The notes beneath the pieces were generated by a model. The model ran no database searches and had not been told where the DNA came from. It saw only the letters and a list, made by a program, of their open reading frames with translations. From contig CAYXBG010000112.1 in the NCBI GenBank assembly GCA_964463145.1, forward strand, positions 1 to 5,077: a DNA stretch of 5,077 bases, written 5' to 3'. Source of the stretch: CAYXBG01 sp964463145 (lineage in GTDB: Bacteria; Acidobacteriota; UBA6911; RPQK01; CBDAPI01). Within the stretch, counting starts at the first letter, position 1; each line of letters opens with the position of its first letter. This document shows, one piece after another, positions 1 to 5,077 of the stretch. The translations under genes were made by a program, and so were the position numbers.

Positions 1-701
1 TGAAGGTAGGTGTAGTCGTCTTTCCCGGATCCAATTGTGATCACGACGCATATCATGTACTTAAAAGTGTAGTTCAGCAGGAAGTTGTTTTTTTATGGCA
101 CCAGGATCGGGATCTTCAGGATGTCGAAGCAATTATCGTACCTGGCGGATTTTCTTACGGCGACTACCTACGGTGCGGGGCCATTGCGAAGTTCTCTCCC
201 ATCATGGATAGCCTGCGAGCTCACGCTGCAGCAGGCGGGCCAGTTTTAGGGATTTGCAATGGGTTTCAAATACTACAAGAAGCCGGCCTTTTACCCGGAG
301 CCCTGCTGCGTAACGCCAATCTCAAATTCCTGTGTCAAGATGTCTATCTACGGGTTGAACAGACCAATACACCTTTTACCCTTGACCTAAATAAGAATAA
401 AATCCTTAGGATCCCTATCGCTCACAACGATGGGAACTTTTTTCTCCCCACAAAACAACTGGAAAATCTGGAGAAAAACGGGCAAGTAATTTTCCGCTAT
501 GTCGATCCTGATGGCAAAAACTCAGTCACTGGCAACCCAAACGGCTCAGTAAACTCTATAGCTGGAATAGTTAACTCTCAACGAAACGTCATTGGTATGA
601 TGCCCCACCCGGAACGTGCATCTGAGTGGATATTGGGGGCCAATGACGGGCTAAGCATTATTCAATCGATGATCCGGTCCCTCGATCGTGTTAAAAACTA
701 A
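1..701 (+). CDS. purQ: Phosphoribosylformylglycinamidine synthase, glutaminase subunit PurQ (first base of start codon missing)
   Basis: PurQ is the class I (triad) glutamine amidotransferase subunit of the cytoplasmic PurS-PurQ-PurL complex. It hydrolyses glutamine and passes ammonia to PurL for FGAR to FGAM conversion. Bases 1-2 (TG) complete a start codon whose first base lies just outside the window. Counting it as residue 1 gives 233 residues, close to the roughly 227 usual for bacterial PurQ. The protein opens with KVGVVVFPGSNCD, then shows the oxyanion-hole region PGGFSYGDYLRCGAIA (about 48-63). The nucleophile elbow GICNGFQIL carries catalytic Cys86, the same number as in B. subtilis PurQ. 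The C-terminal MMPHPERA carries the other triad members, His203 and Glu205. The TAA stop lies inside purL (14-base overlap), which implies translational coupling of the two partner subunits. No key residue is missing. An internal ATG (204) would remove the first 68 residues of the fold and is not the start. Confidence 0.97.
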   Translation, partial: KVGVVVFPGSNCDHDAYHVLKSVVQQEVVFLWHQDRDLQDVEAIIVPGGFSYGDYLRCGAIAKFSPIMDSLRAHAAAGGPVLGICNGFQILQEAGLLPGALLRNANLKFLCQDVYLRVEQTNTPFTLDLNKNKILRIPIAHNDGNFFLPTKQLENLEKNGQVIFRYVDPDGKNSVTGNPNGSVNSIAGIVNSQRNVIGMMPHPERASEWILGANDGLSIIQSMIRSLDRVKN

Positions 702-2907
702 TTCTGAAGTTAATTCCGAAGTCATCTCTAGTCATGGGCTTTCCCAGGAAGAGTACGAGCGTATCTGCCAAGCCTTGGGGCGAAGTCCTAATTTGACTGA
801 GCTAGGTATCTTCTCTGTAATGTGGTCCGAACACTGCAGCTACAAAAGTTCTCGGATGCATCTCAAAAAATTGCCCACAGAAGCCCCTCAAGTGATACAA
901 GGACCTGGGGAGAATGCAGGCGTAGTTGATATTGGCAACGACCTAGCGGCCGTTTTCAAGATAGAATCCCACAACCACCCTTCCTATATAGAACCTTACC
1001 AAGGCGCGGCAACTGGTGTAGGTGGCATTATTAGAGATATCTTTACGATGGGGGCAAGACCTATCGCACTAATGAATTCTCTACACTTCGGCCCACTCAA
1101 GGACCCACAGAATCAGCACATCATGGAAGGCGTGGTTGCGGGCATTGGGGGCTACGGAAATTGCATGGGTATCCCTACAGTAGGAGGAGAGGTTAAATTT
1201 GCGGCTCCTTATAGCAATAATCCTCTCGTTAACGCATTCTGTCTGGGGATTGCACCAAAAAAGAAGATTTTCTATGCAAAGGCTACTGGCGTTGGAAACC
1301 CTGTAATTTATGTCGGAGCCAAGACAGGACGGGACGGCATACATGGTGCAACAATGGCATCTGAGCAATTTGAAGAAGGTGCTGAATCGAAACGGCCTAA
1401 TGTACAAGTGGGTGACCCCTTTTTAGAAAAGCTACTCCTCGAAGCGTGCTTGGATGCTATGCAGTCGGGGAAAGTCGTCGGCATTCAGGACATGGGAGCT
1501 GCTGGATTAACCTGCTCGACTTGTGAAATGGGGGGCCGGTCGAACGCCGGCATTGAAATTCACCTGGACCGGGTTCCCCAGCGTGAACAGGGGATGAGCC
1601 CTTATGAAATAATGCTCTCTGAGTCACAGGAGCGAATGCTGTTGGTCTGTGAGAAAGGAAATGAAGATGCATTATTATCTATATTCGATCGTTGGGAATT
1701 GGACGCTGTACAGATCGGCGAGGTCAAAGATCATGGAAAGTTGATTGTTTTTGACAACGGTGAAAAGGTGGCTGAAATCCCAAATGATGTTTTAACGGAG
1801 CAGGCTCCCATTTATAATCGGCCATCTCATCCCGGCCAGAAGGATGAGATTATAGAAAGCCCACTGTGGCAAGGACCGGAACCAGAAGACTACAACGAAT
1901 TACTTCTTAAACTAGTAGCTTCGCCTCAACTTTGCAGCCGCCTTTGGGTCTACCGTCAGTATGACTATCAGGTCCGCACCAATACGATCATGGGACCAGG
2001 CAGCGATGCTGCCATTCTTCGTATCAAAGAAGGCACCGGTGGACTAGGGATGACTTTGGACGGAAATCCATTTTACTGTCATCTTAACCCTCGCTTAGGT
2101 GCCATGCACGCAGTCGCAGAATCCTGTCGGAATCTTATCTGTAGTGGCGCTACACCACTGGCAGCGACCAACTGCCTCAACTTTGCCAGCCCGGAAAATC
2201 CAGAGATCATGTGGCAATTTATCGAAGCCGTCGAAGGCATTGCGGAGGCTTGCAATTTTTTTCAGACACCCATCACCGGCGGGAATGTTAGTTTCTATAA
2301 TGAGACTGATGGAGAAGGAGTTCTTCCCACCCCCGTAATCGGGATGGTTGGACGCGTTGAAGATTTAACTAAGGTGTGCTCATCTTCTTTCTCCCAAAGT
2401 GGAGACGAAGTATTTTTGGTGGGCGCCCCAACCCGTCCCGAGCTCGGAGGCAGTGCTTACTTGCAGATCTTGGGAGAACCTCTGTTGGGGCCAATACCGG
2501 CCTTGGATCTTGACCTAGAGAAAGATCTGCAAGATTGCCTCAAAAATGCTATCCAAAAAGGTCTTCTTAACTCAGCCCACGATGTCTCAGAAGGTGGCCT
2601 GTTGACATGTCTAGCAGAGTCTTGCTTCTACTCTGACCTGGGCATAAAGGCGTCTTTCGATAGTCATGGCATGCGACCGGACCATTTTCTGATGAGCGAA
2701 ACTGCCTCTCGTGTCGTCGTTTCAGTTTCTGCCGAGCAAACCCCAGATTTTAAAAAGTGTATGGCTGGTGTTCCCAAAACATACATAGGAGTGGTCGCTC
2801 CGAACCACTTCGAAATCATGGTTGACCGACAACAAATAATTTCAACTGAGTTACAGCACCTAAAAACCGTATGGCTCTCCCATTTTGAAGAGGTCTTTTC
2901 GACTTGA
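688..2907 (+). CDS. purL: Phosphoribosylformylglycinamidine synthase, synthetase subunit PurL (small type)
   Basis: PurL catalyses the ATP-dependent amidation of FGAR to FGAM, step 4 of purine synthesis, using ammonia from PurQ; PurS bridges the two. The 739 residues match the small PurL (B. subtilis about 742), not the roughly 1300-residue fused enzyme. The order is as expected: N-terminal MWSEHCSYK with the conserved catalytic-region His49, GPGENAG (72-78) and ESHNHPS (93-99); then IPTVGGEV, GRDGIHGATMAS (214-225), QDMGAAGL (267-274) and LSESQERM (310-317). The second AIRS-type half has GPGSDAA (436-442), GGNVSFYNE (531-539) and AHDVSEGGL (630-638). The GTG at 688 is the only workable start: an in-frame TGA lies at 670-672, and the next start-like codon is a TTG inside the conserved N-terminal region. 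No clear Shine-Dalgarno sequence precedes the GTG, so initiation probably depends on ribosomes finishing purQ, which overlaps it by 14 bases. The 3' end overlaps purF by 4 bases. The N-terminus carries a small NSEV-NSEV duplication. Confidence 0.98.
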   Translation: MLKTNSEVNSEVISSHGLSQEEYERICQALGRSPNLTELGIFSVMWSEHCSYKSSRMHLKKLPTEAPQVIQGPGENAGVVDIGNDLAAVFKIESHNHPSYIEPYQGAATGVGGIIRDIFTMGARPIALMNSLHFGPLKDPQNQHIMEGVVAGIGGYGNCMGIPTVGGEVKFAAPYSNNPLVNAFCLGIAPKKKIFYAKATGVGNPVIYVGAKTGRDGIHGATMASEQFEEGAESKRPNVQVGDPFLEKLLLEACLDAMQSGKVVGIQDMGAAGLTCSTCEMGGRSNAGIEIHLDRVPQREQGMSPYEIMLSESQERMLLVCEKGNEDALLSIFDRWELDAVQIGEVKDHGKLIVFDNGEKVAEIPNDVLTEQAPIYNRPSHPGQKDEIIESPLWQGPEPEDYNELLLKLVASPQLCSRLWVYRQYDYQVRTNTIMGPGSDAAILRIKEGTGGLGMTLDGNPFYCHLNPRLGAMHAVAESCRNLICSGATPLAATNCLNFASPENPEIMWQFIEAVEGIAEACNFFQTPITGGNVSFYNETDGEGVLPTPVIGMVGRVEDLTKVCSSSFSQSGDEVFLVGAPTRPELGGSAYLQILGEPLLGPIPALDLDLEKDLQDCLKNAIQKGLLNSAHDVSEGGLLTCLAESCFYSDLGIKASFDSHGMRPDHFLMSETASRVVVSVSAEQTPDFKKCMAGVPKTYIGVVAPNHFEIMVDRQQIISTELQHLKTVWLSHFEEVFST
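700..723 (+). repeat. Imperfect 12-base tandem duplication at the 5' end of purL
   Basis: Two adjacent 12-base units, AATTCTGAAGTT (700-711) and AATTCCGAAGTC (712-723), differ at two positions, both third codon positions. They encode NSEV twice, at residues 5-8 and 9-12 of PurL. The first unit begins on the last two bases of the purQ TAA stop. The protein segment is ahead of the conserved fold, so it is probably tolerated. It is most simply a local slippage duplication followed by synonymous drift; coincidence cannot be excluded at this length. Confidence 0.5.
2887..2893 (+). promoter_or_regulatory. Probable ribosome binding site for purF
   Basis: A purine-rich GAAGAGG inside the end of purL sits 10 bases before the TTG at 2904. 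It resembles an anti-16S Shine-Dalgarno match (GAGG core) at a slightly long but workable spacing. It supports the TTG as the true purF start, where no ATG or GTG is available. Confidence 0.55.
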
Positions 2908-4346
2908 AAAAAAACAGTACCCCCTTCCCACAAGATGACAAGTTTCATGACGAATGTGGTGTCTTTGCCGTCAGCAACCACCCCGAAGCTTCTAGAATCA
3001 CCTATTTAGGGCTTTACGCCCTACAACACAGAGGACAGGAGTCCGCTGGGATTGTTTCTTTGTCTGATGGCTCTCTAAACCAACACCATGGAATGGGTTA
3101 CGTAGCTGATGTTTTTGACGATGATGCCATTTTAAGACTCCGTGGAAATTCTGCTATTGGACACGTCCGCTATTCCACCACCGGTCAAAGTCACATCTCA
3201 AACGCGCAACCGATTGTAACCGACTCCAGAAGAGGTCTCATGGCTCTTGGACACAATGGAAATCTATTGCGAACAGATGAGATCCGTAGAGAATTAGAAT
3301 TCCAAGGTGCGATTTTCCGCTCTACTACCGATAGTGAAGTGATGCTACATTTGCTAGCCCGTTCAGAACAAGAAGATACCGGCCTAGCTCTCCGAGAAGT
3401 ATTTGGGCGAGCTTCAGGAGCTTTCTCCCTTGTAATGGCCACTGCCCGTTCAATCTGGGCAGCCAGAGATCCATATGGAGTTAGGCCTCTCTGTCTGGGC
3501 CAGCTGGATGATGCGTGGGTAGTCGCCTCCGAGACTTGCGCCTTCGACTTAATAGGAGCTAAGTACGTTCGTGACATCGAACCAGGGGAAGCAGTACAAC
3601 TCAAAGGGCCTCATATGAGATCCCTGCGAATCGTAGAGTCCCATCAATCGGCACACTGCATCTTCGAACATGTTTATTTCTCAAGACCCGATTCCACGGT
3701 TTTCGGGAAAAGTGTCCACAGCAGTCGTCATTCCATGGGGAAACAACTCGCCAAGGAAGCCTCGATAGATGCGGACCTAGTTGTTCCAGTTCCCGATTCC
3801 GGCGTGACCTCGGCCCTAGGTTATGCAGAAGAAGCAGACTTGCCTTTTCAGGTGGGCCTAATCCGTAATCACTATGTTGGGCGTACCTTTATCGAGCCAA
3901 AGCAATCCATTAGACACTTCGGAGTCAAAATCAAACTAAACCCAGTTCGTGAAGTACTAGAGGGCAAGAGAGTAATAGTGATCGACGACTCGATCGTGCG
4001 TGGAACCACCAGTCAGAAAATTGTTGAGATGCTGAGAAATGCGGGTGCTTCAGAGGTGCACATGAGGGTATCCTCTCCACCAACCCTTTCCCCTTGCCAT
4101 TACGGCATAGACACTCCCACTGATTCGGAATTGATCGCTAATCAGATGTCAGTGGAAGAAATCCGAGATTTCATCAATGCTGATAGTCTTGCATACCTTA
4201 GCATCGAGGGAATGAAAACTGCTGTCGGCGCTAAGGATGACTTCTGCACGGCATGCTTTGACCGACGTTACCCGATACCGGATACTCCCCGTAGTGCACA
4301 GAAAGGTCTTTTTGACCTCGGTGATACTCCAACTACCAACACATGA
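2904..4346 (+). CDS. purF: Amidophosphoribosyltransferase PurF (Fe-S type, with propeptide)
   Basis: PurF catalyses the committed first step, PRPP + glutamine to 5-phosphoribosylamine, in the cytoplasm. The 480 residues compare with 476 in B. subtilis. The N-terminal Ntn glutaminase domain (about 18-250) follows a 17-residue propeptide ending in Glu17; Cys18 (DECGVF) would become the N-terminal nucleophile after processing. Other glutaminase motifs are LQHRGQESAGI (40-50), GHVRYSTTG (86-94) and GHNGN (116-120). The phosphoribosyltransferase domain has VPDSG (296-300), the flexible-loop segment RNHYVGRTFI (321-330) and the PRPP-binding motif VIVIDDSIVRGTTS (357-370). Cys252, Cys398, Cys448 and Cys451 sit where the B. 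subtilis enzyme binds its [4Fe-4S] cluster, so this is inferred to be an Fe-S, oxygen-sensitive PurF. The start must be the TTG at 2904: an in-frame TGA lies at 2886-2888 and no other start codon occurs before Cys18. It overlaps the purL stop as TTGA, indicating coupled translation. Confidence 0.97.
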   Translation: MKKNSTPFPQDDKFHDECGVFAVSNHPEASRITYLGLYALQHRGQESAGIVSLSDGSLNQHHGMGYVADVFDDDAILRLRGNSAIGHVRYSTTGQSHISNAQPIVTDSRRGLMALGHNGNLLRTDEIRRELEFQGAIFRSTTDSEVMLHLLARSEQEDTGLALREVFGRASGAFSLVMATARSIWAARDPYGVRPLCLGQLDDAWVVASETCAFDLIGAKYVRDIEPGEAVQLKGPHMRSLRIVESHQSAHCIFEHVYFSRPDSTVFGKSVHSSRHSMGKQLAKEASIDADLVVPVPDSGVTSALGYAEEADLPFQVGLIRNHYVGRTFIEPKQSIRHFGVKIKLNPVREVLEGKRVIVIDDSIVRGTTSQKIVEMLRNAGASEVHMRVSSPPTLSPCHYGIDTPTDSELIANQMSVEEIRDFINADSLAYLSIEGMKTAVGAKDDFCTACFDRRYPIPDTPRSAQKGLFDLGDTPTTNT

Positions 4347-4349
4347 GAG
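4345..4349 (+). promoter_or_regulatory. Probable ribosome binding site for purM
   Basis: GAGAG overlaps the purF TGA stop and lies 6 bases before the purM ATG. It is a modest Shine-Dalgarno match at good spacing. Ribosomes terminating on purF would stop directly on it, favouring reinitiation at purM. Confidence 0.45.
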
Positions 4350-4355
4350 CTTCAT

Positions 4356-5077
4356 ATGGATGAGGAAATCTCCGAGCCTCCAGTTCCTAATACGGAATCC
4401 GGTGAGAACTCGACAGGTCTCACCTACGCGGACTCTGGCGTAGATATCGATCTGGCTAACGAGGCCAAAGGCCGCATCAAGAATTTAGCTCGCGGGACTT
4501 TCACACCACAGGTGCTCGGGGATATCGGGGGTTTCGGAGGACTCTTTCGGCCTGAATTCTCACATTTACAGATTCCTGTAATGGTTTCCAGCGTAGATGG
4601 AGTTGGAACAAAACTGAAAATCGCTTTCATGACGGGGATCCATAACACAGTAGGTATCGATATTGTCTCCCACTGTGTAAATGACATCCTAGTACAGGGT
4701 GCGGCCCCCTTGTTTTTCATGGATTACATAGCCACTGGCCATGTTAAACCAAGCGTCATCGCAGAGGTTGTAGAAGGTCTGGCTGAAGGCTGCTGCGAGT
4801 CAAACTGCCCATTATTGGGTGGAGAAACGGCTGAAATGCCTGGTTTCTATGCAGATGGAGAATACGACTTGGCAGGTTTTGTTGTCGGACTGGCAGATCA
4901 GGCCAAGCTACTGGGCGCCGAAAAGGTTCAGGAGAAAGATATATTGATTGGTCTCCCCTCTTCTGGATTGCATACAAATGGTTACTCTTTAGCACGTAAA
5001 CTTTTTTTCGAACTACACAAAATGTCTCCACGAGACCACATGGCCGATCTGGGACGATCCTTGGGGGAAGAGCTCTT
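4356..5077 (+). CDS. purM: Phosphoribosylformylglycinamidine cyclo-ligase (AIR synthetase) PurM, 3' end outside window
   Basis: PurM closes FGAM to aminoimidazole ribonucleotide (AIR) with ATP, using the product of the PurL/PurQ step encoded just upstream. The window holds 240 codons plus two bases. Compared with E. coli PurM (345 residues), about 120 C-terminal residues are missing. Family motifs in order are: LTYADSGVDID (22-32), GGFGGLF (58-64), the ATP/metal-region VDGVGTKLKIAF (80-91), GIDIVSHCVNDILVQGA (100-116), LFFMDYIATG (119-128), GGETAEMPGFYADGEYDLAGFVVG (155-178, in two joined blocks GGETAEMPGF and YADGEYDLAGFVVG) and LIGLPSSGLHTNGYSL (197-212). The ATG at 4356 is the only start codon between the purF stop and the conserved fold, with a GAGAG at suitable spacing. 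This gives about 15 more N-terminal residues than E. coli, a Pro/Ser/Thr-containing segment with six acidic and no basic residues in the first 24. The gene is in the same frame as purF, separated by its TGA and three sense codons. Confidence 0.97.
   Translation, partial: MDEEISEPPVPNTESGENSTGLTYADSGVDIDLANEAKGRIKNLARGTFTPQVLGDIGGFGGLFRPEFSHLQIPVMVSSVDGVGTKLKIAFMTGIHNTVGIDIVSHCVNDILVQGAAPLFFMDYIATGHVKPSVIAEVVEGLAEGCCESNCPLLGGETAEMPGFYADGEYDLAGFVVGLADQAKLLGAEKVQEKDILIGLPSSGLHTNGYSLARKLFFELHKMSPRDHMADLGRSLGEEL

Noticed and set aside
1081..1407. Antisense open frame of 108 codons within purL, and similar ones at 1457-1672 and 2664-2981
   Set aside because: All are opposite strongly conserved PurL sequence and show no protein-like motifs. 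They are shadows of the real gene.
2881..2914. Programmed frameshift joining purL to purF
   Set aside because: The A run lies after the purL stop, so slippage there cannot rescue PurL ribosomes, and the bases before the TGA (TCG ACT) are not a slippery heptamer. Stop/start coupling at TTGA is enough.
3191..3604. Antisense open frame of 137 codons within purF
   Set aside because: It lies wholly opposite the conserved PurF glutaminase coding sequence, has no recognisable family motif, and is rich in Ser/Arg/Ala as expected from the reverse complement of a coding frame.
4344..4355. Terminator or promoter between purF and purM
   Set aside because: The gap is only 9 bases, with no inverted repeat or T-run and no space for promoter boxes.
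4237..4443. Alternative-frame + strand open frame spanning the purF-purM junction
   Set aside because: It overlaps the Fe-S cysteine region of PurF and the start of PurM in another frame, and its translation has no recognisable features. The real genes explain the whole stretch.
4424..5031. Two antisense open frames opposite purM (98 and 91 codons)
   Set aside because: They lie opposite the conserved PurM ATP-binding and core motifs, with no independent coding signal.
1..5077. A novel defence, mobile or regulatory system hidden in the window
   Set aside because: Nearly every base is accounted for by four canonical purine genes with intact motifs. I saw no inverted terminal repeats, direct-repeat arrays, tRNA-like sequences or unexplained non-coding stretch.

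Overview
The window is a tightly packed, single-strand segment of a bacterial de novo purine (IMP) biosynthesis operon, in the order purQ - purL - purF - purM. All four genes read on the + strand and almost every base is coding. purQ lacks only the first base of its start codon at the left edge. purL and purF are complete. purM runs off the right edge with roughly a third of the protein missing.

Layout: purQ (to 701) overlaps the GTG-started purL (688-2907) by 14 bases. purL overlaps the TTG-started purF (2904-4346) by 4 bases (TTGA). purF is followed after 9 bases by the ATG of purM (4356 to the end), which lies in the same reading frame as purF. No intergenic stretch exceeds 9 bases, so there is no room for a promoter, riboswitch, terminator or RNA gene between genes. 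Operon control must lie upstream of the window, and any PurR box or purine riboswitch is not visible here.

How the genes work together: PurF makes 5-phosphoribosylamine from PRPP and glutamine (step 1). PurL and PurQ, with the small PurS partner expected just upstream, convert FGAR to FGAM (step 4), with PurQ supplying ammonia from glutamine. PurM closes FGAM to AIR (step 5). These are steps 1, 4 and 5; the genes for the other steps are presumably in flanking DNA.

Organism: the sequence shows the split PurQ + small PurL form of FGAM synthase, not the single long PurL of gammaproteobacteria such as E. coli. It also shows a PurF of the Bacillus subtilis type, with a short propeptide before the catalytic Cys and four cysteines placed as in the [4Fe-4S] enzyme. 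The gene order matches the qLFM part of the B. subtilis pur operon, but this order and these enzyme types are widespread. Base composition is intermediate by eye, and two of the three visible starts are non-ATG. It is a bacterium; I cannot name the phylum, and an environmental or uncultured lineage is only a guess.

I found no mobile element, CRISPR array, RNA gene or undescribed system. This is an ordinary core-metabolism region. The points worth a second look are small: non-ATG starts forced by upstream stops, the in-frame purF-purM junction, a 12-base tandem duplication at the start of purL, an acidic N-terminal extension on PurM, and a run of eight A directly after the purF start codon.
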